Source: Candidatus Rifleibacteriota bacterium (GTDB taxonomy: Bacteria; Muiribacteriota; Ozemobacteria; Ozemobacterales; Ozemobacteraceae). Taken from it: a stretch of DNA of 64,000 bases. Of the stretch, positions 27,188 through 35,348 are shown one piece after another. Made by a program: the position numbers and the translations under genes. The stretch's first letter is position 1. Every line of letters begins with the position of its first letter. The stretch covers positions 1-64,000 of the forward strand of contig JANJUX010000006.1 of NCBI GenBank assembly GCA_024710355.1, given 5' to 3'. Under the pieces are notes generated by a model that saw only the letters and a program-made list of their open reading frames with translations, was not told the DNA's origin and searched no databases.

Positions 27188-28105
27188 ATGAAAAAGCTCA
27201 CTGTAGCACTGGCGGTTTTTCTGGGCATGATGGTTGCCGGCACGGCAATGGCCCAGGAACTGACTCTCTTCACGATGCCTTCACCCCGCAAAATCAACTG
27301 GTCAAGTCCTAGAAGCCTTTTGAACAGTGCGGTTACCAACAATCTGACCTTTCAGCACCGCTCACACAAGCATGCGATCGGGCACGTTTTTATTCAGCTC
27401 AGCCACGAAGGTCGCAAAGAACTGATTCTTACCGGCAGTGTTCCTTCTCCCGAAGATAACTCCAATGACCTGGTGCTCAAGAAGGGCTACGGTCTGGGCA
27501 TTCTTTTCCACGGTATGGCCGGGCGCCTTGAAAAAACCGAAGATCTGCAGGCTGAGATCGTCGACCGTTTTGAATCGGGTCGCATCGCTTACATCAGATT
27601 CAAACTCAACGATGCCAATTACGACCGTCTGAAAAAATATCTCGAAATTTATCGCAAACGCGGTTACGGCAACACCTACAATGGCCTTAACCGGCCAAGA
27701 GAAGGTCTTGGCGCCGGCTGCAGCGCTTTCGGCATCGCATTTGTCGAAGTGGCAGGTTTGATGCATCCGGTCTGGAGAGAAAAATGGCCGGTTTCGGTAA
27801 GAATTCCGAACACTCTGATCGGCGGACCGCTTACCGGAAACAAGGTTTCCCCCTGGAAGGTTCTCAAAGCCGGCAGCTGGGCGAAAGAATCCGAACCACA
27901 CCGTGTTCTGACTCTCTACGAGCCCTACTACATGTATGAATGGATTCTCGAAGAATGGCGCCGGGAAAATACCGCCAAAACAGGCAGAGTCAAGCTTCTG
28001 AAGCGCAAAAACGCTTTCGGTCTTGAGTATGACTGCACACATGTTGCCCCGCCTGAAGAACCGATGTTTCAGGGCGCTGCCGCTGACATCGAAGACGACG
28101 AGTAA
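27188..28105 (+). CDS. Secreted protein, possible permuted papain-like (NlpC/P60 clan) fold
   Basis: A signal peptide (residues 1-22, ending AMA-Q) precedes a 280-residue domain. A conserved-looking His motif (HAIGHVFIQLSH) near residue 65 and a Cys motif (GAGCSAFGIAFVEVAGL) near 177 occur in the order His then Cys, as in circularly permuted papain-like amidases of the YaeF/YiiX and DUF4105 types. This is an inference from motif order. The start at 27188 is set by the CAGGAG site and the promoter. The C-terminal tail is acidic (IEDDE). Confidence 0.55.
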   Translation: MKKLTVALAVFLGMMVAGTAMAQELTLFTMPSPRKINWSSPRSLLNSAVTNNLTFQHRSHKHAIGHVFIQLSHEGRKELILTGSVPSPEDNSNDLVLKKGYGLGILFHGMAGRLEKTEDLQAEIVDRFESGRIAYIRFKLNDANYDRLKKYLEIYRKRGYGNTYNGLNRPREGLGAGCSAFGIAFVEVAGLMHPVWREKWPVSVRIPNTLIGGPLTGNKVSPWKVLKAGSWAKESEPHRVLTLYEPYYMYEWILEEWRRENTAKTGRVKLLKRKNAFGLEYDCTHVAPPEEPMFQGAAADIEDDE

Positions 28106-28115
28106 GCCCTTATAA

Positions 28116-28155
28116 AAAACCGGCTGTTCCGCAATGGAGCAGCCGGTTTTATTTT
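28116..28155 (+). terminator. Rho-independent terminator
   Basis: AAAACCGGCTG/CAGCCGGTTTT is followed by TTTTATTTT, 10 bases after the secreted protein's stop. It may also serve the convergent acyl-CoA synthetase gene. Confidence 0.8.
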
Positions 28156-28169
28156 GCGTCCGATTCAAT

Positions 28170-29801
28170 TCAGTCGCTGACCGGCGCCTGGCGGTTGATC
28201 TCGTCGCGCAGAGTGCGGCGCAGAACTTTTCCGATTGCAGATTTCGGGAGGGCTTCGCGGAATTCGATATCGCGCGGCACTTTGTAATTAGCCATATTTT
28301 TGCGGCAGAAATCGATCAACTCGTTGCGATCGATAGTCTGACCGTCGACCGGAACCACGAAGGCACGCGGAACTTCGCCGCGGGTTGCATGTCTGGCGCC
28401 AACGACAACAGCTTCTTTTACTGATGGATGTTTGAAAAGAACTTCTTCAATCTCGCGCGGATAAATATTGTAACCGCCACTGATGATCAGGTCTTTTTTG
28501 CGGTCGGTGACAAAGAAATAACCTTCTTCGTCGCGGTAGCCGATATCGCCGGTATAGAGCCAACCATCGCGCAACACCATTTCGGTCTGACCGGGCTGTT
28601 GAAAATAGCCTTTCATGACCTGTGGCCCGCGAATGACGATTTCGCCGTGTTCGCCCGGCGCGAGGTCCTTGACACCATATTCGACATCGACGATACGGGC
28701 TTCGGTCGAGGGGATCGGCAGCCCGATAGACCCGGCCTTGCGATTGCCGAAAATCGGGTTGAAATGGGTTACCGGCGAGGTTTCGCTGAGACCGTAGCCT
28801 TCGGTGATTCTGGCACCGGTTTTTTGCTCGAACAGCTCCATCTGGCTGACAGGTAGAGGGGCAGACCCGCTGATGATAAGCTTCAAAGTCGAAAGGTCAT
28901 AGGAATCGATGTCTTTCTGGCTGAGGCAGGCGCTGAAAATTGAGGGAGCCGAAGCCATGCAGGTAATTTTTTCGCTGGCAATAAGCGTCAGAAGAGCCCT
29001 TGGCGTAAAACGCGGCAACGGGATCATGGTTGAAGCGAGAACGACAGGCAGAATAATCGTGACGGTCAAACCGTAAATGTGGAAATACGGAAGAACACCG
29101 ACGAATTTTTCCTGGCCCGGCTGCAGCACATGAAATATCTGCTGGCTCTGCATGGCGTTTGCGAAGAGGTTGGCATGCGTCAACATGCAGCCCTTAGAGA
29201 TACCGGTGGTTCCGCCCGTGTATTGCAACAAAGCGAGATCTTCGCATGGATCGATGTTTTTGCAGCTATAGCCGTGGTTGTCTTCGAGAAGTCTTGCCCA
29301 TGGCGCAATACGGGCACTTTCGGGAACAATCGAGGTGCCCTCTTCAGAAGCCGGAACGACAAAAACCTTTTCGACACTGGTGTGCTCAAGAACAGCCGCC
29401 ACTTTAGACAGGAGCAGATCATTGGTGATGACGAATCTTGAACCTGAGTCATTGAACTGATGCAAGAGTTCGGTTTCAGAATACAGGGGATTGGTCATGA
29501 CGCCCACAGCACCAGCCCTGGTGATGCTCCAGAACGCAACGATGGTTTCGCTGCAGTTCGGAAGAAAAACTGCCACCCGGTTCTGTTTTTCGAGCCCGTG
29601 AATTCTCAGGTTTCCGGCCACGATTTCGGTCAAACGGTTGAACTCACTGTAAGTCAGCTGCTGACCGCCCTGTTTTACGGCAACCTTTTCAGGAAAGTTT
29701 CTGGCCGCTGCAATTATAAATTCGTGCAAAGGGCGTTTTTCAGGGGAAATTTCGTGTGCCACAACAGAATCGTAGGAACTCAACCAGCATTTATCTACCA
29801 T
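28170..29801 (-). CDS. fadD: Long-chain acyl-CoA synthetase (AMP-forming ligase)
   Basis: This member of the ANL family has the adenylate motif YTGGTTGISKG near residue 193, GYGLSETSPV near 334, the GDIGYRDEEGYFFVTDRKKDLI hinge near 425 and the catalytic Lys in the C-terminal PKSAIGKVLRRTLR. It activates fatty acids as acyl-AMP and then acyl-CoA in the cytoplasm. The chain length cannot be told, and a p-coumarate-like acid cannot be wholly excluded. AGGAGG precedes the ATG. Confidence 0.88.
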   Translation of the reverse strand: MVDKCWLSSYDSVVAHEISPEKRPLHEFIIAAARNFPEKVAVKQGGQQLTYSEFNRLTEIVAGNLRIHGLEKQNRVAVFLPNCSETIVAFWSITRAGAVGVMTNPLYSETELLHQFNDSGSRFVITNDLLLSKVAAVLEHTSVEKVFVVPASEEGTSIVPESARIAPWARLLEDNHGYSCKNIDPCEDLALLQYTGGTTGISKGCMLTHANLFANAMQSQQIFHVLQPGQEKFVGVLPYFHIYGLTVTIILPVVLASTMIPLPRFTPRALLTLIASEKITCMASAPSIFSACLSQKDIDSYDLSTLKLIISGSAPLPVSQMELFEQKTGARITEGYGLSETSPVTHFNPIFGNRKAGSIGLPIPSTEARIVDVEYGVKDLAPGEHGEIVIRGPQVMKGYFQQPGQTEMVLRDGWLYTGDIGYRDEEGYFFVTDRKKDLIISGGYNIYPREIEEVLFKHPSVKEAVVVGARHATRGEVPRAFVVPVDGQTIDRNELIDFCRKNMANYKVPRDIEFREALPKSAIGKVLRRTLRDEINRQAPVSD

Positions 29802-29867
29802 TCAGGCCTCCTGCTATTTCGTGCAGTCAGAATAAACCGTGGCGGTGCCGGTGCGCAAGAATTTTGT

Positions 29868-29895
29868 TTGACTAACAGCGCAAAAAAGATATAGT
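29868..29895 (+). promoter_or_regulatory. Sigma70-like promoter for slyD
   Basis: TTGACT-16-TATAGT is a close match to consensus, 64 bases before the slyD start and divergent from fadD. Confidence 0.6.
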
Positions 29896-29958
29896 CTGAT
29901 TACGCACATCGTAATTTGTGTGATTTTTTGGCCGGCACTGCCGGATTAAGGAGCCATA

Positions 29959-30453
29959 ATGACTACCGTAAAGAAGGGCGACCTCGTATTTGTACACTAC
30001 ACCGGCAAATTTGATTCCGGCGAAGTTTTTGACACCAGTGCCGATGGCAGCCCTCTGTATTTTATCGTTGGCGAAGGCGACATCATCGAAGGATTTGAAA
30101 AGGCCGTCGTCGGAATGCAGGTCGGTGAAAAGAAAACCATCCACCTGACTCCGGCTCAGGGCTACGGCGAATATTCAGAAGATCGCGTGATCAGCACCGA
30201 CCGCAAAAATTTCGGTGACGACTTCGAGCCCGAAATCGACCAGCAGCTGGCACTGCAGCTTGAAAACGGCGAACGCGCCATTGCTACCATTGTAGATTTC
30301 AATGACGAAAGCGTCACACTCGACATGAACCACCCTCTGGCCGGTGAAAACCTGCACTTCGACCTTGAACTGGTCGACATCAAAGACGCCTCTGAAATGC
30401 CGCAGTCATCGTGCGGCAGCGGCTGCTCAAGCTGCTCAGGCTGCGGCCACTGA
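29959..30453 (+). CDS. slyD: FKBP-type peptidyl-prolyl isomerase SlyD
   Basis: The 164-residue protein has the SlyD arrangement: an FKBP domain (VFVHYTGKFDSGEVFDTS) with an inserted IF chaperone flap (residues 70-125) and the late signature DMNHPLAGENLHFDLELVDI. The tail CGSGCSSCSGCGH is short but Cys/His-rich, like the metal-binding tails of SlyD proteins that deliver nickel to hydrogenase or urease. It folds proteins in the cytoplasm. Confidence 0.9.
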   Translation: MTTVKKGDLVFVHYTGKFDSGEVFDTSADGSPLYFIVGEGDIIEGFEKAVVGMQVGEKKTIHLTPAQGYGEYSEDRVISTDRKNFGDDFEPEIDQQLALQLENGERAIATIVDFNDESVTLDMNHPLAGENLHFDLELVDIKDASEMPQSSCGSGCSSCSGCGH

Positions 30454-30476
30454 TCTTTTTTTTCCAGTTTCATACG

Positions 30477-30509
30477 ACCCCGGGCTTCTTGCCCGGGGTT
30501 TTATTTTTA
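30477..30509 (+). terminator. Rho-independent terminator after slyD
   Basis: CCCCGGGC-TTCTT-GCCCGGGG is followed by TTTTATTTTT. It lies between the convergent slyD and dprA-like genes. Confidence 0.85.
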
Positions 30510-30514
30510 CCTGA

Positions 30515-31351
30515 TTACCCCGGAAAAAATGGCTTCGCGCCCGAATTCAACAAAATACGATTGCCTGCCCAGGCGGCGGCATCTTCTTTGCCAGTGGGTG
30601 GCAGAATGGTCATGACATTTCTGCCAAGTCGCGCCGCCCAATTGGCCGTTATCATCGAGCCACTGCCGTCAGCCGCCTGAACGACAATCACTGTTTCAGC
30701 CATGGCTGCAATAATGCGGTTGCGGGTCGGAAAAAAGCTTCTGGCGGGCCGCGCGCCTGGCATCAACTCGGTCATCAACGCGCCGTTTTTGCGGATTTCG
30801 GTAAAAAGCCCGGCGTTAGCGGCCGGGTAAACCACGTCGAGACCCGTACCCAGAACCGCAAGCGTATAAGCGCCAAAATCCAGAGCAGTTCGATGCGCGA
30901 CCGTATCGACGCCAGAAGCGCCACCGCTGACAATAGCGTATCCCTGCCTGATTAGATTTCTGCAAACCGATTCTGTCAGAGCGACTGCCTCAGGCTCAAT
31001 GCTGCGGGCGCCGACAACGGCGGCAAATCTGCACTGCGCGATCAGGCTGGAAGCGAAAATAACCGGGGGCGGTTCGCCGAGATCTGCCAGTTGTGGCGGG
31101 TAACCGGGCTGCAGGAAATACCAGCCCAACAGCTCGCCCGAACGCACAAGCTTGGTTGCAGCCGCAAGCAAGCTGCGGGTCGAGGCTTTTTTCAGGCTGA
31201 CAGCAGCGAGCGTCGGGTCGGTTTTGAGGTAGCGGCGCCAGTGGCGCAAGGCTGCCGAGGGTAAGCCATGCTCTTCGAGCAGCTGGCGGAAGGTTGCGGC
31301 GCCGACTCCCTTAAGCCGGCTAAGTATCAGAGCGGCAGCAAACTCGCGCAT
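30515..31351 (-). CDS. dprA: DNA-processing protein DprA-like
   Basis: DprA loads RecA onto incoming single-stranded DNA in natural transformation. The Rossmann-like core has VVGARSIEP near residue 112 (GSR usual), IVSGGASGVDTVAHRTAL near 142 and FPTRNRIIAAMAETVIVVQA near 215. An N-terminal helix-hairpin-helix-like part (SRLKGVGAATFRQLL) is present. The C-terminal winged-helix domain of many DprA proteins is missing, so the protein (278 residues) is short. The start at 31351 is chosen from GCAGGGG upstream. Confidence 0.85.
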   Translation of the reverse strand: MREFAAALILSRLKGVGAATFRQLLEEHGLPSAALRHWRRYLKTDPTLAAVSLKKASTRSLLAAATKLVRSGELLGWYFLQPGYPPQLADLGEPPPVIFASSLIAQCRFAAVVGARSIEPEAVALTESVCRNLIRQGYAIVSGGASGVDTVAHRTALDFGAYTLAVLGTGLDVVYPAANAGLFTEIRKNGALMTELMPGARPARSFFPTRNRIIAAMAETVIVVQAADGSGSMITANWAARLGRNVMTILPPTGKEDAAAWAGNRILLNSGAKPFFPG

Positions 31352-31443
31352 ATTTTTCCCCTGCAAAAGATTTTTACGATTATCTGGCAGCATAGCGATT
31401 TTTTGCGACTGCGGCAAGCCCCCAGTCAGGGTTCGGCTAAAAG

Positions 31444-31472
31444 TTGACCTGAAGCCGATTTGATGCTATAAT
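31444..31472 (+). promoter_or_regulatory. Strong sigma70-like promoter for rplY
   Basis: TTGACC-17-TATAAT is the best promoter match in the window, 36 bases before the L25 start codon. Confidence 0.75.
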
Positions 31473-31507
31473 CGCTCTATCAATTTTAATTTCCAAAGGA
31501 GATTTCT

Positions 31508-32164
31508 ATGGCAGAGTTGATTCTTAACGCTGAAGTAAGAAACAAAACAGGTAAAGAGAACGCAAAGAAGCTCAGAGTCAAAGATTTGATTCCGACTGTT
31601 GTATATGGCAAGGATTTTGCCCCGGTACATTGCGCGATTCCGAGACTGCAGATTGAAAAGCTGCGCAAGGTCAATCGTAATTCTCTCATCGACCTTCAGT
31701 TCTCGAACGGTGGCAAACACACTGTTATCGTCAGAGACACCCAGAAACACCCGATTACTCACAATTATGTGCACGTCGATCTGCAGGCCGTTTATATGGA
31801 TAAACCGGTCAGAGTCGATGTCGATCTCGAATTTGTCGGCACTCCGATCGGCAAAAAGAGCGGCGGCATCTTCACCACCATGTGCAAACAGGTTAAGATC
31901 GAATGTCTGCCTGGTAAGATTCCTGAAGTGATCAAGCTCAACATCGACGACCTCGATGCCGGCATGTCACTGCACGTTTCAGACATCAAAGCTGGCGATT
32001 TCAAGATCGTTACCAGCCCGAAAATTGCTCTTTGTCAGATCTCGCAGATCAAAGACGAAAATGAAGGCGCTGCTCCGGCCGCTGGTGCTGCTGCTCCGGC
32101 TGCTGCCGCTGCTCCTGCTGCTGCTCCCGCTGCTGCTGCTCCCGCTGCCAAGAAGGCCAAGTAA
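31508..32164 (+). CDS. rplY: Ribosomal protein L25 (Ctc/TL5 type)
   Basis: This long L25 form binds 5S rRNA. The N-terminal domain starts LILNAEVRNKTGKENAKKLR, and the C-terminal TL5 domain follows (YVHVDLQAVYMDKPVRVDV; VKIECLPGKIPEVIKLNIDDL). The last 36 residues are an Ala/Pro-rich tail ending KKAK, encoded by repeated GCTGCTCC-like units, which is common in this family. AAGGAG precedes the ATG. Confidence 0.93.
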   Translation: MAELILNAEVRNKTGKENAKKLRVKDLIPTVVYGKDFAPVHCAIPRLQIEKLRKVNRNSLIDLQFSNGGKHTVIVRDTQKHPITHNYVHVDLQAVYMDKPVRVDVDLEFVGTPIGKKSGGIFTTMCKQVKIECLPGKIPEVIKLNIDDLDAGMSLHVSDIKAGDFKIVTSPKIALCQISQIKDENEGAAPAAGAAAPAAAAAPAAAPAAAAPAAKKAK

Positions 32165-32197
32165 TTTTGGTTAAAGAGAACTGGTTTTAAACAAGAC

Positions 32198-32240
32198 AGG
32201 CCACAATAGCCCCCGCAAGGGGGTTGTTATGGCCTTTTTA
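32198..32240 (+). terminator. Rho-independent terminator after rplY
   Basis: A long stem (AGGCCACAATAGCCCCC with its near-perfect partner GGGGGTTGTTATGGCCT, GCAA loop) is followed by TTTTT. Confidence 0.85.
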
Positions 32241-32285
32241 TATCGACCTGATACCGGCAAACATTTTTTTCAGGAGTCAAAATAG

Positions 32286-32795
32286 ATGAGTAGTTTCGTA
32301 ATAGGTTCTCCCATAGTCCACCCAATTCATGGTGCTGGAATTCTCAAACAGATCGACAAACGACAGGTGAGAGGGAGGCTTTTGAGCTACTATATCATCG
32401 ATTTTCCTTACAGCGACCTCGGTCAGGTAATGGTACCCATCGATATGGCTGATAAGGTCGGGTTACGCGTGATCAACAACCATTCCAGCATCGATGAAAT
32501 TTTCACTTCCCTGAGCGAAACTTTCACCGAAGAGGAAGAAGAAGAAAGCAAAAGCTTTCATCAGCGCTATCGCGATTACCTTGAAAAAATTCAGAGCGGC
32601 GATCTGGTGCAGGTTGCCCGTGTTTACCGGCTTCTGTGCCGACGCAGCATGATTAAACCCCTCGGAACCAAGGATAAGGCCCTTTTCGAAACCGCGCGCC
32701 AGCTTCTGATCTCAGAAATCGTCTTTTCCAAAGACGTCGTCGACTCTGAAGCCAGCGCCATGCTTGACGAAGCGATGGAAGACATGATCTTCTGA
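32286..32795 (+). CDS. CarD/CdnL-family RNA polymerase-binding regulator
   Basis: An N-terminal Tudor-like RNA-polymerase interaction domain (GSPIVHPIHGAGILKQI ... MVPIDMADKVGLRVI, residues 7-65) is followed by a helical DNA-binding domain. CdnL/CarD proteins bind the RNA polymerase beta subunit and stabilise open complexes. An extra acidic linker (FTEEEEEESKSF) near residue 80 joins the domains. The 169 residues fit the family. Confidence 0.88.
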   Translation: MSSFVIGSPIVHPIHGAGILKQIDKRQVRGRLLSYYIIDFPYSDLGQVMVPIDMADKVGLRVINNHSSIDEIFTSLSETFTEEEEEESKSFHQRYRDYLEKIQSGDLVQVARVYRLLCRRSMIKPLGTKDKALFETARQLLISEIVFSKDVVDSEASAMLDEAMEDMIF

Positions 32796-32814
32796 CGCAT
32801 TAAAAGCTCATCAG

Positions 32815-32848
32815 ACAGGCTGTCGCATGCGACAGCCTGTTTTATTTT
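32815..32848 (+). terminator. Rho-independent terminator after carD
   Basis: ACAGGCTGTCGC and GCGACAGCCTGT pair over 12 bp around AT, followed by TTTTATTTT. Confidence 0.87.
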
Positions 32849-32875
32849 GTCTGCAAACAGGCAATTTAGTATAAT
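32847..32875 (+). promoter_or_regulatory. Sigma70-like promoter for the Zn/Sel1 gene
   Basis: TTGTCT-17-TATAAT directly follows the carD terminator. Confidence 0.48.
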
Positions 32876-32928
32876 GGAAAAGTGAGGCCTGAAAAAACAG
32901 CAAAATCAGGTGCATGGAGAGAGGCAAA

Positions 32929-34614
32929 ATGAAAATTATCGACACACCAAAAGAAGTCTGCAGGTGTCGCGGCCAGTTGAGCTTTATCAAAGATGCGCCA
33001 TATCAGGCAAAAGCGAAATTCGTTCCACAGGATCAGATCTGGCAGTGCAGAATCTGCAGCCGCTATTACCTGAAATCATGGCGATCGGCCAACATCGATT
33101 ACTACACAGAAGAAGCGGATTATGACGCTTTTTTCGATGAAATCACCGCTGACCATCATCTGTGCATTCTCTGCAACGGAACCAGAGAACAGGGTTTTCC
33201 GGTCTTCAGCGGTCAACCGGTCTGTAAAAAATGTTACTTTTCGCTGGAGTGGTCTGAACGCCATAAATCGGGGCTCGAAAAAACTCCGGAACCAACCGGC
33301 AGCGAGCTGACCGAATTTCTCGACGGAGAGTATGCTTTTGAATCCAAACTCTCAATCAGGTCGGCCGAACTATTACGGCCTTTTGCCGAGCGTGGTTTTT
33401 CGCTTGCCGAAATACATCTCGGAGAACTTCTTGAAACAGGCCCTGAAGGTCTGAGAGACCGCCCGGCAGCAGTTGAATATTACCAGAAAGCTGTCAACAA
33501 ATGTGTTCCACGCGCTTTTTATCTTCTGGGAAGAACTTTTCAGACTGATGACAATTCTTCTGACAAGCTGAAAAATGCCTATAAATTTTTCAATCTTGGG
33601 GCTTATTTTGGCGACACTGCCTGCCCCACTGCCCGCGAAAAAACGGCGGCCAGGTTATCGCTGGCAGATATCATCAAGGCCCAACAGGAGTCAGCCCAGA
33701 CACTTCATAACTGCTGGCCTGGCCGGGACTGCCGGCAGAAAATCCTGACCAACCTGAGAAATACTTCAGGACAGATGGAAGGCGAACTGCGTTACGCAGA
33801 GATGCTTGAAGGAACAGGTTTTCAACAGTTTCTTCTCGACTACCATGAATCGGAAAATATTTTAAGAAAGCTGGCAGAAGACGACTTTCTGCCGGGACAG
33901 TATGAACTCGCAAAAAGATTGCGTGAGGGCAGAACGATTTCTTCTGATTTCGAGCTCGCTGACAACCTTCTTAAGAAGGCAATTTCACGCAATTATCTGC
34001 AGGCGATCGAATATGCCTGGAACGAAAAGGCTTCCGGCAAGCCGGTCAACATAGAATTTGACTGGTTGTCTGCCAGATTCAATGGTCTGATAGACTATGG
34101 CAATACTGCTGCGATGTTCATCTGGGGCCTGATAAACCGTCAGGCCAGGGGCATTGCCGAAAACCCGGAAGAAGCCTGGAAATGGCTCAATATTGCACAG
34201 TTTTCCGGCATAAGGCTTGCCGCGCCAAACCCGCTTGAATACCTCGAAACCAGAATCACAGCCGATAAATGCCACCGACTGTTCAAAGACATACTAAGAT
34301 GGCTTGAACTCCACCATGCGAGACTCGCGAAGTGGTCGCAACTGCAGAGCTTGTTCCGAAGCAGATTGACCGAAAACCGGCCGGAAAAATGGTATGAACT
34401 CGGGATACTTTTTAAAACCGGCGCCGAAGGCTTTCTTCGCGCACCAGTGCTTGCCTGCGGATGTTTCAAGCTGGCAGCAATCAACGGCAACGCACAGGCC
34501 ATAAAAGAAATAGAGAGTCTGAAACGACTGGTCCCGGAATGGCTGATTGATAAATCGCAGCACGCTGCGCTGCTGATGGAAAAAACCGGCCGCCTGCCCT
34601 CATCCGAAGACTAG
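32929..34614 (+). CDS. Cys-rich N-terminus plus Sel1-like repeat protein
   Basis: The first 110 residues hold four Cys pairs (CRCRGQ, CRICSRYY, CILCNG, CKKCYF), likely two zinc-binding knuckles. The rest consists of Sel1/TPR-like helical repeats (GFSLAEIHLGELLETGPEG, YYQKAVNKCVPRAFYLLGR, WKWLNIAQFSG). No signal peptide is present. The GGAGAGAGG site favours the ATG at 32929 over 32914. It is probably a protein scaffold; no partner is known and I recognise no named family. Confidence 0.65.
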   Translation: MKIIDTPKEVCRCRGQLSFIKDAPYQAKAKFVPQDQIWQCRICSRYYLKSWRSANIDYYTEEADYDAFFDEITADHHLCILCNGTREQGFPVFSGQPVCKKCYFSLEWSERHKSGLEKTPEPTGSELTEFLDGEYAFESKLSIRSAELLRPFAERGFSLAEIHLGELLETGPEGLRDRPAAVEYYQKAVNKCVPRAFYLLGRTFQTDDNSSDKLKNAYKFFNLGAYFGDTACPTAREKTAARLSLADIIKAQQESAQTLHNCWPGRDCRQKILTNLRNTSGQMEGELRYAEMLEGTGFQQFLLDYHESENILRKLAEDDFLPGQYELAKRLREGRTISSDFELADNLLKKAISRNYLQAIEYAWNEKASGKPVNIEFDWLSARFNGLIDYGNTAAMFIWGLINRQARGIAENPEEAWKWLNIAQFSGIRLAAPNPLEYLETRITADKCHRLFKDILRWLELHHARLAKWSQLQSLFRSRLTENRPEKWYELGILFKTGAEGFLRAPVLACGCFKLAAINGNAQAIKEIESLKRLVPEWLIDKSQHAALLMEKTGRLPSSED

Positions 34615-34736
34615 AGGTTCGCCACGGCTTTTTCAGCCTGTTTGCGCGTGCGAAATTAAATAGATCGAGATGACGCAAAGATTTATTTCAGGAATTAACA
34701 GGAATCTGCCGAATCCTATTAAAGAGAAGGCAAACA

Positions 34737-35348
34737 ATGAAAAGAAGATTCCTGTTAACTGCAGCTGCTGTTCTGGCACTGTTTCTGCCCGGCACCAAGG
34801 CGTTTCTCGCCAGTGGCAGAAACGGAACCATGATGCACGGCGCAATGGCTCCCGTCGATGGCCGCAAAGGCGAGGTCAATTTTTATTCGCTGCTTAACAA
34901 TTCCGGCCGCGAATATCAATCCTGGGTTCGTGACGGCAGAAACTATTTCAACCGTCGTGAGTATGAACAGGCAATCTGGGCCTTCAGAAAAGCAATAGAA
35001 CTTCGCCCGGCCGCAGAAGAAGCAAGATTTCTGCTGGGCTGTGCTTACGAAAAACGCGGACTCGAGGGGCTTCCCGGCGATCAGACCGACTGGGACCAGC
35101 TGGCCGCAAGAGAGTATATCGCTGCCGTCGAGCTTGCCGACCATCTCCCCGCGCGTTTCAATCTGGCGATTCTACATCGCCGGCATGGGCGTTTCGAAGA
35201 AGCCAGGCGCCATCTCGAACATATTCTTCTGATCAAGGATTCAGGCGTAATCGGCCGTAAGGCATCTCAGGAACTTAGTGCTCTGTTTCATCAGGATGTC
35301 AGGCCTAGAGGCATTTCAAGTAAAGTGAGGGACCTGACCTCACGATGA
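34737..35348 (+). CDS. Secreted TPR protein
   Basis: An N-terminal signal peptide (MKRRFLLTAAAVLALFLPG) is followed by a tetratricopeptide region at residues 60-180 (YFNRREYEQAIWAFRKAIEL, EARFLLGCAYEKRG, ARFNLAILHRRHGRFEEAR). Its stop codon overlaps the start of the next TPR gene (ATGA), so the two periplasmic proteins are co-translated and may form a complex. The function is unknown. Confidence 0.7.
   Translation: MKRRFLLTAAAVLALFLPGTKAFLASGRNGTMMHGAMAPVDGRKGEVNFYSLLNNSGREYQSWVRDGRNYFNRREYEQAIWAFRKAIELRPAAEEARFLLGCAYEKRGLEGLPGDQTDWDQLAAREYIAAVELADHLPARFNLAILHRRHGRFEEARRHLEHILLIKDSGVIGRKASQELSALFHQDVRPRGISSKVRDLTSR

Noticed and set aside
32070..32164. GCTGCTCC-type repeats as a possible tandem repeat locus
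   Set aside because: They encode the normal Ala/Pro tail of L25 proteins.
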